Origin: Amylostereum areolatum
Lineage: Eukaryota > Basidiomycota > Agaricomycetes > Russulales > Stereaceae
Direction of reading: 5' to 3'
Assembly: GCA_012932865.1 (NCBI GenBank)
Contig: SAXG01000014.1
Location: forward strand, 766,740 to 830,739
DNA: 64,000 bases
Shown here: positions 24,475-36,599 of the stretch, piece after piece
How the letters are laid out: every line of letters begins with the position of its first letter
How positions within the stretch are numbered: position 1 is the first letter of the stretch
Translations under genes and position numbers: made by a program
The notes under the pieces: model-generated
The model's input: the letters and a program-made list of their open reading frames with translations, nothing else
The model's database searches: none
What the model was told of the DNA's origin: nothing

Positions 24475-27287
24475 CTACCGTCTGCGATCGGCATACCTCT
24501 CTCTTGAACTATCCCTTCGCCCCTCATATCCTCGATCGCGTTCCCTGTCTCTTCCATAGCCACGGTCTTTCTCCCGTGGCGGCGGCGGCGGGGACCGCTC
24601 CCGGTCTCGTCTGTATCTCGGGGGCGACCTCGAGTCTTCGTCCGAATGGCGTCGTCTTCTCGGCGGCGAGTCCCTCCTCGATGAACGCACCGATCGCTCC
24701 TTCTCGGCCCTCTCCTTTTCGACTCGCTCCTTCTCGATCCGCTCCTTTTCGACCCGCTCCCGTTCCCTCCCGTCCCTATCGACTCGCTCCCGCTCTTTTC
24801 CGTCCCTGTCAACCCGCTCCCGCTCCCTCTCTAGTTCGCGCTCCCGGTTCCGTTCGCGCTCCCGGCTGTTCTCCCGGTACCGCGGCCGCGGAGGAGGCGA
24901 CGGAGATCGACTGATATCCCGTGGCCGTCCGCCCCGAGGGGGTGTATCCCGTCGACGAGGAGGTGTGGAAGAACGACGACGAGGCCGACGGTCTCGAGAA
25001 CCCTCAGATGAGTCCGAGTCCGAGGAGTCCGAGTCTGACGATGAATCAGAGCTGTCCGAGTCCGACGACGATGATTCGGCCTCGAGCATGGCACGACGCT
25101 GTTCCATGATAAGCCGCGGCGCGTTCTACATGCAAAACATTAGCAATGGAACTTAAAAGGGACGTGAGTGTGGAAGGTTACCTTGAGGTGCTCTCGCATT
25201 TCTTCCGTGACGGCACCCAAACCGATACTTGTGAAGTAGTTGATTGCGAACCGCGTGTCCTTCGGGTTGTCCAATGGGAACATGCCACCGCAAAGCATCT
25301 TGACCTCTGGATCCGCAAAGCGCTCCTTCAGCGAGGGAAGGCCCATGCTCTCCATGACTTCTTGCATCATGATCTTCACAAAGATCCGACTAGAACTCGT
25401 CGTGTCCTCCTCGTTGATTTTGATCGTCTGTAAGACGGCCCAGGACACAGCGTCGTTGGCGATCAAGTGGCCGAAGAGACGAGCGATGTTCCGAAGACGG
25501 TTTGTCTCATAACGATGGATGGTTGTGTAGTAGTTCGCGAAGGCCTCCTCGAAGCACTCATTCCATACCCGATTCAGTTTGCAAAAGCGCTCACTGATCA
25601 AGCCGTAGAAGGTGGAGTACGAACGCTCTTGTGAGCAACACTCGATGAGCATGTTCACGAGCTCGATCTAAATCATCACATTAGGTAAAAGTGAGTTTTG
25701 CCTATCACGAAGACGAACCTCCTCGCCCTCGTTTATTTGTATTTTGAGTAGCTTGTGGACCGCTTCCTCGTAGTTCAGCGCATTCATGATCGTCAAATAG
25801 ATAGTGCGACGGAGGTTGACGAGGTTTGTCTGTGTGCGATCTTCAATACCTTGTTTTTCTGCGACGGCTGCAGAAAAGTCAGGTTTTAATCTTGGGGAGT
25901 AAACTCATGATACCATACCTGCTTCCTCGTCCTCGTCCTCGTCGCTGTCACTTCCTTCCGAGCCCGACTCCTCATCATCTGAGCCACCGAGAATCTCCTC
26001 CTTGATGGACTTGTACTTCTCTTCGTTCTCGAGGTAGTTGGCGTCGAACTTAAAAATATCTGTACACCTGCCGTTAGCACCAGTAACAGACCTAAAGAAT
26101 GTAACATACTCAAGCCCTCTTGCACTTGAAGCTCTTCCTCCAGTTGGATTTGATGCGTAATTTGGTCGTCTTCCTCCACCAAGTCCAGACCCTCCGGTAA
26201 GACGGGGTTGTCCTTGTATTTGTCCTTGCGCACCTGCATGAGCACTTCAATCATGTACTGCACGCGGTGGCTGATCGAACCCTCGTTGAGGACGGCACGG
26301 AAACGCTCGAAAACAGTGGCGTTCGCCTTGGGGGAGTTCTCGGTGAGGTATGCGCCAACTTCGCGCGTGAAGCTAACAGCGATCTCCATTGAATCATCAG
26401 TGGGTCGTTCCAGCAAAAGAACCAATATTTGAAGTGCAATGATTTCATGCGCGACGCCTTGGTTGACGAGGTGTGCAATAAATGTAGTGGTGGATTGGCA
26501 AACAGTCTAACAAATGGACATAAATTAGTGTCCGTCCTTTTGGCTGAACAGGTGAGCAACGCACCTTGTCATTCCGCTTGAACGCTCTTCTGAATTGGCT
26601 TATGAGGCGAATGAGAACAAGCTCCCCGACTTGCGGAAGCTTTGAATTGAGGATGGCCACCAAGGCAGCGAAGACCGGGGTGAATGGCAAACTCGCTGCC
26701 TGGGCCTTCATGACACTCCGCGCGAACAAGCCTCGACCACGGATGAGATTCTCCGCAAACAGCTCCGGCACTACATGCTTGATGTTGGCAACGTTGACCC
26801 TGTTGACGATACCCGTGATAGACTTGCGAAGGGCGTCCCAGGAGAGGCGTTGATACTCGGCACTCGCGCGGTCGCCAGAGGCAGCCTCGCGCATAGCACG
26901 GATACGTGCTGGGGGCATATACACACCTCCCGAGCGGGAGTTGGTGAGCTTTGCGAATTCGGCCTTTGCGTCGAAGTCCTTGGCTGGAACCACATCCGTC
27001 TTGTTTTCTTTGCCCAACTCCACCGCGGCCAAACGCGCAGCCAGCTGACGCTCTCGCTCGACTCGACGCACAGGGTCCACATCTTCAACGCGCACTCCAA
27101 TGTGTCGGCGGGGAGGGGAATGGGAACGTCGACGAGATGTAGGAGGGGCATCGTTGGGTGAACGTGAACGAGACCTAGTGCGTTGTCAGTAGCGAGCGCC
27201 ACAACAGCAGACAAAAACGCACCTCTTTCTTTTTGCGACTCCTCCGTCGGCAAGGTCCATGCGCACATCTACCTCTGCATTTGACAT
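24475..27287 (-). CDS. CWC22: Pre-mRNA-splicing factor CWC22
   Basis: Seven exons (27287-27223, 27174-26565, 26506-26110, 26059-25919, 25867-25719, 25667-25182, 25125-24475) sum to 2499 nt, or 832 residues. The N-terminus is short and RS-rich (SRSRSPNDAPPTSRRRSHSPPRR). A MIF4G domain begins with GGVYMPPARIRAMREA and LSWDALRKSITGIVNRVN, and includes TVCQSTTTFIAHLVNQGVAHE. The linker LNIFKFDANYLENEEKYKSIKEEILG matches CWC22 closely. An acidic stretch precedes the MA3 domain (RRTIYLTIMNALNYEEAVHKLL...AINYFTSIGLGAVTEEMREHLK). The last roughly 200 residues are RS/RE/RD repeats. CWC22 joins the Prp19-associated spliceosome and escorts eIF4A3 to pre-mRNA for exon-junction-complex deposition. The gene is divergent from the LACTB2-like gene, with 175 bp between starts. 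Confidence 0.96.
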
Positions 27288-27462
27288 GATGATGGAGGAT
27301 GGGCTCGACAACGAGCTAGTGGTGTTGCTCACGCTGCAGTCACGGTTCACCAGTACAAACGGCTCAACGATGACTAAGCAGATTTCCCCACGCTCTTGCA
27401 TCGGCCCGCCCTCCTTCGAAGTTCGATGGGGCCGCCATCTCTCAGGCTCCTGCAAGTTCCAC
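27288..27462. promoter_or_regulatory. 175-bp shared promoter between CWC22 and the LACTB2-like gene
   Basis: The two start codons face away from each other across only 175 bp, so both promoters and 5' leaders must fit here. I see no TATA box. Co-expression would be expected but is inferred. Confidence 0.6.
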
Positions 27463-28648
27463 ATGGACAAACTCGAACCTCTCTTGTCAATAACTAGAGT
27501 AAGGCATCTCATCTGGGACCCTTGACTGGCCACTTACCAGTCTTGTAGATTAGCGACAGGGTTGTCCGGATACTAGGACAGGTCAGTGTGTTCATGTGAT
27601 TGCGCTGTTTCCCTACCCCACAAATCATAATACTACGTCCCAGAACCCAGGAAAGTTCACCCTTCAAGGTAAGTGCATGCAGCGTACGCGACTGACTACT
27701 ACTCACGTTGATCCTCAAGGAACCAATACCTATCTTGTTGGCCGTGCAAATCCGTACATCCTCCTCGACACCGGCGAGGGAAAGCTTGCATACCCGCCTC
27801 TCCTTCGCACGGCCCTCCATTCGCCGGCGAACCCGCTTCTTCCTGATGTTTCGGACATCATCCTCACTCACAGACACCACGATCACATAAAAGGACTTCC
27901 TTCTGTCCTTCAATTGCTGCGTGAGCTTTGGAACGAGCGTAATCCGGGCACTCCTTTCCAGCCCCCTCGCGTGCACAAATATCCACTTCCTTCCGATGCG
28001 ATGCCGGACGCAGCGTTGAGCGAGGTCATTTCAGACCTCGAAGAGGGCAGCTATACTCCAGCCGCGGACGGGCCCTTCCACCCTTTATCTGACGGCCAGG
28101 TTTTCACGCCTTCCGTGTCCGCTCCAGACGCGGTGCCCAGCGATCAAGCTTTGACCATCCTTCACACGCCCGGTCACACCACCGATTCCATCTCTCTCCT
28201 CTTTCCTGCAGACCGCGCCCTTTTTACAGGCGACACTGTCCTCGGGCAAGGAACGGCCGTCTTCGAAGACCTCGCATTGTACCTTGCGAGCCTCCAGAAG
28301 ATGCTCATAGTCTCCCGCGACAAAATTCGTGACGATGGGTATGACCAACTATACCCTGCCCATGGTCCCGTCGTGAGGGAGGGCTCCAAGATGATTGGGA
28401 TGTATATCACGCACCGTCTGGAACGGGAGGCACAGATCGTGGACGTGCTCCGTTCCCCGCCGCCGGAAGGTGCCAGCGAGTGGACAATATGGAACATAGT
28501 CGGGAAGCTGTACGCGCAATATCCGCAGAATCTTTGGGAGCCAGCCGCCCATGGTGTGGGGTTACATCTAAGGAAGTTGGAGAAAGAGGCGAAGGCGAAG
28601 GCTGCAGGCGGAGAGGGCAAGGAGGCGCGCTGGAAGCTCCTTGCGTGA
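27463..28648 (+). CDS. LACTB2-like metallo-beta-lactamase fold protein
   Basis: Four exons (27463-27498, 27549-27581, 27644-27668, 27720-28648) sum to 1023 nt, or 340 residues. The first three are tiny (36, 33 and 25 nt) but together restore VVRILGQNPGKFTLQGTNTYLVG, the typical LACTB2 N-terminus. The zinc motifs are visible: THRHHDH (HxHxDH), the later HTPGHT and GDT, and the distal PAHGP. A C-terminal winged-helix-like segment (YAQYPQNLWEPAAHGVGLHLRKLEKE) is also a LACTB2 feature. Human LACTB2 is an endoribonuclease acting on single-stranded RNA; the same activity here is inferred. An unspliced reading frame starting at 27596 would give a wrong N-terminus. Confidence 0.93.
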
Positions 28649-29152
28649 CTATAATGCTCGAAGGAAGCGTGATGGATCTGTAGGAATATATGATAAACTG
28701 AGCCCGAGTACACGGCGTCATATTTTTGTGTCGTCGAGACTCGATTTCTCATGCATGAGTCCCAACATAGGCGGAAACGGGGAAACGACTCATGTGTCTT
28801 GGACAAAAATCCATTCCGGCGCCGACGCGCCGTGCCAGTGCCGAGATCACTCTTCATCACCATCGGACACCGTCTTTCTCTCTGTTCTCCCACTCGCATT
28901 TCTTTCTTCTCATCTGTCGACGATGCTGAAGCGGCTGTACCGACAATGCCGGCTGTACCGGGGCATGCTCTGTTTTGTCGTCCATCCTGTGGAAAAAAGC
29001 GCACTTCAATAATACAATAATTCTTGGACAACGTGCCCACTCTCCGCCCCCACACAATATGCCGAGTACATATTCCCGTGGCCATGCCTACACTATCCAC
29101 GGCCTTTGGGACTTTCAAACCCTCACCTTGAACTACCTTACGTCGACGCAAT
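28649..29152. other. Spacer before arrestin copy 2
   Basis: Holds the 3' flank of the LACTB2-like gene and the promoter of arrestin copy 2. No coding signal is supported. Confidence 0.45.
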
Positions 29153-30775
29153 ATGGACAAGTTTCCCAACCTGCAGATCGTGGTCGACTCTGACCTACTA
29201 GTCCTGAAGGGCTTCGGTGCAGAAGCAACACCCACTACCCTCTCCGGCCATCTGATCCTTCGTCTAAACGAACCGATGGCATTCAGAGAAATCGCCCTCG
29301 ATTTCAAAGGGAGGGCAGTTGTCCCTTCCGTCGACGACAACTCGTGAGTCGTGCCGCTTTTGATATGCCCACCCGGACTCACGCGACACAGCCCGGCCGA
29401 TTCTTATGAAATGTGCACACATCGCTGGATCTACTTGAAGAGTGAAGGCACGGACAACTGCACTCTCGACGCCGGCCGTCATGTCTATCCTTTCGACATC
29501 TGTATTGAAGGCACCCTTCCATCCAGTATCACAACTCGTCATTCTTGCAAGGCGTCGGTGTCCTACAGGCTTAATGCTGTAGCCGTACGTCCTGGATTTG
29601 CCCACAATCTACAGGCGAGGCTTCCCGTCCACATCACGCGTCTGCTTCCCCCAGAGGAGCTAGAATACCAGCAGACGCTCGAGACGGAGGCAACATGGAT
29701 GGGAAAGCTCATGTACTCCGTCTCCATTCCCCACAAAGCCTGGGCCGCAGGCGACACGCTGATCGTCCTTGCCAAAATGTCTCCGATGACCAAGCGCGTC
29801 AAGCTCACCAGCGTGCGCCTTGACCTCAAGAAGCTCGTCAAAGTGTGGACAAGTGCCGGATGGCAGGAGACGCGACACACGGTCGTGAGCAAAACACACG
29901 ATCTCCGTCCTCAATCCGGGCGGCATGCAAGCATCGCCTTACACAGAATCGCCAGCGCTCTCTCCTCGCGCGCGACGAGGCCGACACATGATGTCGTAGC
30001 TGTTGGAGAGGCAGCACGCGATATAATCTCGATCGACGGCGAAATTTCTCCCAGCGATGTGGTTGCCCTCCTCGAGTTGCCCCTGCCCGCCACACTCCCG
30101 CCCACCCACTTCATCGAACCGATCAAGGTGTCATACCGGCTACATTGGGCGATTTCGATCACGAGCCTCACCGGTCACGTATACGAACAGTGGCGCTCCA
30201 TTCCTCTCCACATTCTGGACCACAGATTGCTCGACGAGACCATGGCTGCGACCGTCATGACGAGACGGCTTTTCCTTGGCCTAGACAGCACGGAAGAGGA
30301 ACATGAACTTCCAAGCTATTCGTCGCATGTGCGCGATCGCGTTGCGTGTGTGGAATACGACGGCTCTCTTGTGGAGGTTCGGAATCCATGGGCATCTCCA
30401 TTGGTTCCCGACCCAGAACATTCGTCCGTATCGGCCTCGCACCAGCCAGTCTCCCCAGCATCCTCTTCTCGCTCGACCTCGCCGCCATTTCCCCGCCACT
30501 CTTCCGGTCCTGTCCCCACCCCAGGTCCTTCTAGCCACAATCGGAGTCCGAAGAAACATCTCCGCGAGTGGCTCCATAGGTCATCCTCGCGCACGTCTCA
30601 TGAGATACTTGTGCGAAGTCCGCCGAGGTTCATGGACAGACATATGGCTCTGTCCGATGCGCCAAGTCCTTTGGCAGCATTGTCGGAGGTCCCGACATAT
30701 GATGCTACGTTGAGAGGGTTTTCGGGAGGGGTACCGCCGTTGGAGAGCATACGCAGTCTGCCAAACTATTTTTGA
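29153..30775 (+). CDS. Arrestin-like protein (copy 2)
   Basis: Two exons, 29153-29343 and 29392-30775, are joined over a 48-nt intron and give 524 residues. It is a paralogue of the gene at 22306-23948: first exons are both 191 nt with the intron in the same phase, and long stretches such as LDAGRHVYPFD and LEYQQTLETE are shared. It keeps arrestin-N and -C folds and PY-type motifs (ELPSYSSHVRDRV, EVPTYDATLRG). The serine-rich tail has diverged most. A role as ubiquitin-ligase adaptor for membrane proteins is inferred from family. The two copies face outward around CWC22 and the LACTB2-like gene. Confidence 0.86.
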
Positions 30776-31333
30776 TACGCTGAATGGATTTTCTTTTAAT
30801 CTTGTGGGTAAGTATTTTAGAGCGACTGACCTATGTAGCTTGCGTTCTATATACTGCTTGTGCAACTGTCTGTGTAAATCATCGTGCGACCGCCAATGCC
30901 ATTGACTTGTAGACCAATCGGGAAGCTATTGGGCTCGTTCGTTACGTAATCTATCTTCCCCTCGGAGGCCTCATCGCCATCCTCCGCGCCACGCAACTGG
31001 CTTTCTACGGGCGAACATGAGGGTTTACGAACGTCGCCTCGTATATCCCATCTGTCTCAATAGACCCTCTATGTACTCGGTGTGCAACTTCAAGCTTCAA
31101 GCTTCAACGTTCAACTCGTATAAGTGGTTGTCCGATTTTATTTATTATCTCTTATGTAACACCAAAATTGATGAAACTTTGATCATCTTCCGGGTTCCCC
31201 TGTTTTGCGTCCGCTCTCCTCCACCAAGTCGTGACATATACGGGCGCGGTGAAACCCTAGCTGCAGTGGTGAGGGCCTCTGGAAGGTCGTGATAAACCCA
31301 AAACGTTCTCATCCACCTAGCACTGGCAGCAGG
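30776..31333. other. Intergenic region with dispersed motif copy
   Basis: A plus-strand copy of the 45-bp motif lies at 30910-30955, about 400 bp upstream of the F-box gene. It is the most divergent clear copy. No gene is seen. Confidence 0.45.
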
Positions 31334-33144
31334 ATGTCGCGTTACACCGAGAGATTTCTGTCACTACCGCCGGAGCTCATCCTAAAGACCCTGCAATGCC
31401 TTGATTGTAAGGCCCTCCTAGTTTGCCGTGAAGTGCGTATTCAATAACCTGATGTCACTCTTCTTCGGTGACTGACGCAGTAACGGCCGCAGACCTGCCG
31501 GCGATTACGGGACCTCATCGACAGCTCACGAGCGCTCGAATACACGATCACACTCGTCGCGTGCGGCGCCTCCGACGTCTCCGCCAACGTGCTGCCAACT
31601 TCGGACCGTCTCGACAGACTGCGTCGATACCACCGGGCGTGGCAAAACTTAGAATGGGTGACGAACGAACCGGGGCTCGGGGGTGTTGCGGCTGCCGGTT
31701 ACCTCTGGGAGCTCTACACTGGAGTTTGGGCGAAGAGCTCGGGAGAAAAGGGCACGTCTGGCCTTTCGTTTGTTCGGTTACCATCAGAAATCCGAGGAAT
31801 TGACCGCCACGAGTGGGCGCACGAGTTTGGGTTCCCGTTGCTCGATTTTGGACTGGATGTGACGTTGGATCTATTGGTCTTGATAGAGGATTTACCTCTG
31901 TGAGTTTTCCTTTTCCGTCTTCTGTGATCTTGTTCAAACGTGTTTCGAAAGAGGACCCAATCTGTGTCGCATCCATATCCGCTCTTTATCCACTGGCGAC
32001 GTCCATCCCTCGGCCCCTACTTCTGGGCACATACCATACGACCTGCACGTCGTCCCCGCGGAAAGGCCGTTGTGGAGCTTCACCGTCAGAATCAACGGCG
32101 ATTTTCTGGGCATATTTTTCATCAGTATTGACGGGGCCAGCGAGCTATGTGTATGGAACTGGAAGACCGGAGAGCGCAAAATGGTATGCTTTCAGCTTGT
32201 TCCCGGTTTCCTACTTCGCGTGCCCTGACGCGAGCTACAGCTTCTGTACGGCGACGAGATGCGCTCCTTCACATTCCTTTCGGAGAACCTCGTCTTGGTC
32301 GCCACCATGTCCGACCCGCTGGGCCTTAACCCTTCGGCCTCATCCAGCCTCGTCGTTTACAATGTTAACCACGGCTACCCCTCCAAAGTCTATGTCGATT
32401 ACATCGACCTCGTTCCCTGCGAGTGTTCCTTTGCTCTCCCTCCCCGCCGCTCTAACGAACACACGTGGAATATCCGGTTCCACTCCGATCCTTCTCCCGG
32501 ATGGAAGCCCGCCGACACCCAGACCGCGCCCCCGTTCTGTGTTGAGCCAGATCAACGTCTCTTGGTGGTGGATTATGAGGTCGAACGCGAGCGGGGCGAT
32601 ATATACTGTTTCAGCTTCTTCATCCCAATGGCCACCCTCCTCACAAATATCAATGCGGTGGACCTTGGACTCTCGGTTCCGTGGACACAGTGGGGGGCGA
32701 CGACCTCGTGCGTTGTAGGCGATCATGGACACTGGGATGCGTGGGGCGGGGGCGGGTTTGTATATGGCATGCGTTATATCTGCCCTCAACCAGTCCTGCG
32801 CGCCGATAGTCCACCTATGATCAGTGTGTGGGATTTCCATCCTGTGCGTGTACGTCGTGCTTTAGCCGGTGGCGTCCCGCTCGGCTCGGAGCATCTTGTG
32901 GTACCGCCCGTGGACCAAGCGCGCCAGTGGTATCCAGACGGAATGAAGCTCCCATTCATTGTGAAGGAGGTTCCTGTCCCAGAAGAGTTTCGAGAGGCGC
33001 ACGATTTAGATTTTATGATCAGTGAGGACACCATTGTCGTACAACACACTGTACGTTTACCATCTCGGGTTTCCCTTCGGATCGCTGACGATACTTGCGT
33101 AGATCGAAGCCGGGACAACCAACACACATTTCCTATCCTTCTGA
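31334..33144 (+). CDS. F-box protein
   Basis: Five exons (31334-31432, 31493-31899, 31952-32183, 32241-33050, 33103-33144) sum to 1590 nt, or 529 residues. The N-terminal F-box reads LSLPPELILKTLQCLDCKALLVCRETCRRLRDLI. The first intron splits it, and splicing restores the CRETCRRLRDLI helix. The rest has beta-rich repeats (WSFTVRINGDFLGIFFISIDGASELCVWNWKTGERKM, SFTFLSENLVLVATMSD) resembling a divergent propeller, as in many basidiomycete F-box proteins. It probably acts as the substrate adaptor of an SCF ubiquitin ligase; the substrate is unknown. The final exon is short (42 nt) and its splice is the least certain part. Confidence 0.88.
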
Positions 33145-33548
33145 TGTCACTGACATGTATCGTTATTCTTCATCCACTTCGCATCCCTACTGCACGGCCC
33201 ACTCCGTTCTTTCTGAAGCGTTTATCTCTCTGGATCTATCTGTTGCGCATATCACATCTACCTAGAAGTTTATGTTTAGCTCTCGGTACACACTATTGCA
33301 AGCATATACCCTATCTAGCGCTGACCGGGACCACCTGGCCCCCTTCAGCAGAACCTTCGAGCATAGATTGGTATCTGGAACGGTGAACATTCTCATCTGT
33401 TCAACAACAATATACAGCTTGCTGCAACATCTCAATCAATGTCAATATTCCCCGAGGATGGAACAAGGGCAAGACTGCTTTCTCTAAAGCGCTGAATGTG
33501 TAACAATGCATGTGGACAACAAAGGCAACGTAAAATACGAATAAAATC
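33145..33548. other. Convergent 3' flanks
   Basis: Lies between the F-box gene and the ITFG1-like gene, which converge. No gene or repeat noted. Confidence 0.45.
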
Positions 33549-36231
33549 CTATAACGCGTCGAAGTTGATGTGATGCGACGCCCGTCTCCTCTCCAACTCG
33601 TCTTCGCGCTGTCACCAACGAACCAAATTGTCAGCACTAATCACTGCCGTCAACGCAGGAAAAAGACGCACCTTCTCATTCAAATGCAACACGAGCACCA
33701 CGCCCGCCAATCCCACCATCGCGCCTACAACGCTCACGCCGACCCATGGTATCCACTGCCCCGGGCGCAGATAAAGTTCCTTCCGCCAGTCATCCCCCGT
33801 CGGCGCTGGGTTGATCACGATTTTCGAGTTCGGAATCACCATCTCAAGGTTGATGTAGTGTTGTGGCGTGTGCTTTGTCGAGCCCGCGAACAGGTTCTCG
33901 ATGTAGTTATTCGTGCGCCCCAAGCCAAAGAAGGCGTACGGGGTTTGTAGGGACTGGTAGGATGTCTGGGGAAGTTGTGCCACTGCGTAAGATTTTGTTA
34001 GAAGAGAGGTGGGAATACGCGATGAGATAGACGTGCCTTGTGCGGCCGAACGCCTCCCTGATGTATCCAGAACTGTGTACTTGTAAGTGGCACCCGAATA
34101 ACTAACACCGAAGGGCTGTGCGACAACGGATCAGATATGCTACGCAGGAAGTAGTAAAGATGTTCGCACATGGTATTGTTTCTTTCCGCCAGACGGTGTA
34201 CACCAGCCAGAGCTGCATGCACCGTTCAAGACTGGATGAAAATATCAGCAAAAGAGGTTGGATCCTATCGCAGAATTCCTACCAATGGCCTTCATGAAGA
34301 ACGCATCGTAGTAGAAGTTGTTCTGCACAAAGAGCACGTTGCCCTGACCTTGCTCCCCCGTCCGCTGGATCATAATATCCAGAGTGCCCTGCACATTTTC
34401 AGGTAAAACAACCTTCCAACAAGCCAATTGGGTTTACGCACATCCTCGTCCATATCCAAGAACGCAACGCCCCGCGCATCGCCCACGCTCTCGATCGCAT
34501 CCACGTCCTTCTTAACCTCTCGCCAACCCCGTTGCGAACCCTTGGAATCGCAGCCTGATACCCCCTTTCCGCAGGGTTCCGATAGGACCAATCGGACCTT
34601 CCGTGTGTGATCTTGCGTTGTGCCCGTGATGAAGAGTAAGTCAGGGAAGCCGTCCAAATTGGCATCGCCTAGCCGTGGTGGGACAGGTAGAGCTGGCGAG
34701 AATGTCGTGTCAAGGACGAGTAACGCCGGCGGATGTGACGCGGACGAGGAGACAATGGTTTCAATGGGATAGCTGGCGTAGGCCTGCCCTATACATCAGT
34801 ATGAGCGAGCGGCAGAACGTGGTATCACTCACTGCGCCGTCAAACTGGAAGTGGAAGGTCGGGTCCGCAGAACAAAGCTCGTCGGGTTCCCGACATGTCT
34901 TTTTCTTGCTCGACTCTGGGTTACTGGAGAAAATAGAACCGGAAGACCCAGTACAGAGTGGCAGCTGTTTGTTGTATGCAACATTGAAGACACAACCAGT
35001 ACCTAGGCCGGTATTCTGCGACACCGATGTGCATGTTGTAATAAGCATGTCGATAGTGCCGTCGCGATCTGCAGAGCCAGAGTCAGCCGTAGATACATGG
35101 ACGAGAAGGAGACACGCACCAACATCAGCAAACGTAACCGACTGAGTCCCGGAGGGAAGTCGCCCGTTTTGCGCCAAAGAGAACCCCTGGTCCTTGTTGT
35201 TTACCCAGATCTGAAACGACTTCTGGTTTGACGACTCATCGCATACAAGAAAGACATCTGTAGGGTGCATTCAGATAAACACATGTCGTTAGAGCAGGGC
35301 CTACAAACCAGCTAGACAGTCGCCGTTCAAGTCCACAACAGCATTGCTGTGCGGGTTTGAGATCCTGCAATTTGCACCAGGTAGAGGCGCGTCGATACTA
35401 GACAATGAAGTCAGTACCCGTCATGTCGGAGCTATCAGCCGACATGCGCATACATACATATCGTACAACGGACCATCCGTTTGTGACTGGTTCCACACGT
35501 TCTGCCAGACCTTCAGATGTGAAGCGTCGCCGGGTTCCGCACCGAGAAGGTCGATTTTCATGTCGCCGTCAATGTCGAGTGGTATGGGCTGTGATAAAGT
35601 CGATGGGGGTATCGAGAGGGGATCCCGGTCTGAAGAGGTCGTTACAAAAGAAACCAATGGTTGAGGGAGTAACGCACCAAATCCTCCTCCGGGTAGGGCA
35701 GTGTATAGAAACATGGATAGTTGATTTGATGCAGCATTCTGGGACATAACGAGGATATCAAGAGTGCCGTCATGTGTGAAGTCGCCTGGGACTATGTTGA
35801 ATACACGTTCTGGGTGTACGAACGACGCAGCGCGTCGGAAGGTGAAGGCCTCTGTTCTCGGTCATGAGTTCAATACCACCTCAAGAGCACACGAGACGCA
35901 CCGTGATCCCATAAATTCACTGTAAGTGTCTTCTGGTCCGACGCTAACGTCATGACGTCCAAGCTGTCCTCCAGACTTCATCACGGCCTTGCCATAGCAA
36001 GCCTCAAGGACGCACTCACAACTGATCCCCGTTGAAATCTCCAAAAGCCACCACTCTTCTGTCTCCATCGAGGCCCATGGATCCCGCCCCGAGCAATGCA
36101 TTTCCTGTGAATCGTTTTGGGGGAAACGGCCAGATTGCAGTGGTTGGTACGCTGAGCACAGCTAGGCAAAAGCAAAGACAAATGGCGGATAAAAGGCGTG
36201 GGCGTGGTCTCCGTCGGAGCAACGAAAACAT
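33549..36231 (-). CDS. ITFG1/T-cell immunomodulatory protein-like FG-GAP membrane protein
   Basis: This gene has many exons (about eleven; the model is approximate, roughly 690 residues). ATG 36231 starts MFSLLRRRPRPRLLSAICLCFCLAVLSVPTTA, a signal peptide. FG-GAP-like calcium-binding repeats follow: FGDFNGDQ, GDFTHDGTLDILVM, LDIDGDMKIDLLG, VVDLNGDCLADVFL, GTIDMLITTC, LGDANLDGFPDLLF and GTLDIMIQR. Near the C-terminus come YAFFGLGRTNNYIENL, a transmembrane helix (WIPWVGVSVVGAMVGLAGVVLVLHL) and a short basic tail ending SHHINFDAL after a final intron. The order (signal, FG-GAP propeller, one helix, short tail) is that of ITFG1/TIP. Its fungal role is not established; a secretory-pathway or surface position is inferred. 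Confidence 0.85.
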
Positions 36232-36599
36232 GGCCAGAGGTCGTGGAGGAGGCTGTGAGGAGGCGGGCGTGAAAGTATCGAGTCGATTCCGGGCCCAATT
36301 TCGTTCACCGAGTCGCGATCGGTCCTCAGAGTCAGTTACTTAACTTAACTACAATGACATCACGTGATGCGAAAGTCGCGTACTCTTGAATCCTTCAAAG
36401 ATCCTTGTCAAGGTCTTAGCACTCTTGCTTCTTTCGAATTGTGAGCAGGAAGGAAGATCCCATACGTAGACTGTAGGCCATGAGCCTCGGAAGATAGAAG
36501 AAAGCACTTGGAGTGCAGTCACAAACATTAGGATAACGAAAGTATCAATAGATAAGTAGTATGTCCATCCAACTGAAAACAAAGAGTCGTCGCTATAAA
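36232..36599. other. Spacer between the peroxidase gene and the ITFG1-like gene
   Basis: Both neighbours are on the minus strand; this is the promoter side of the ITFG1-like gene and the 3' flank of the peroxidase gene. Nothing else is seen. Confidence 0.4.

Noticed and set aside
27596..28648. LACTB2-like gene starting at 27596 as one exon
   Set aside because: It misses the conserved VVRILGQNPGKFTLQGTNTYLVG segment, which is restored only by three small upstream exons from 27463.
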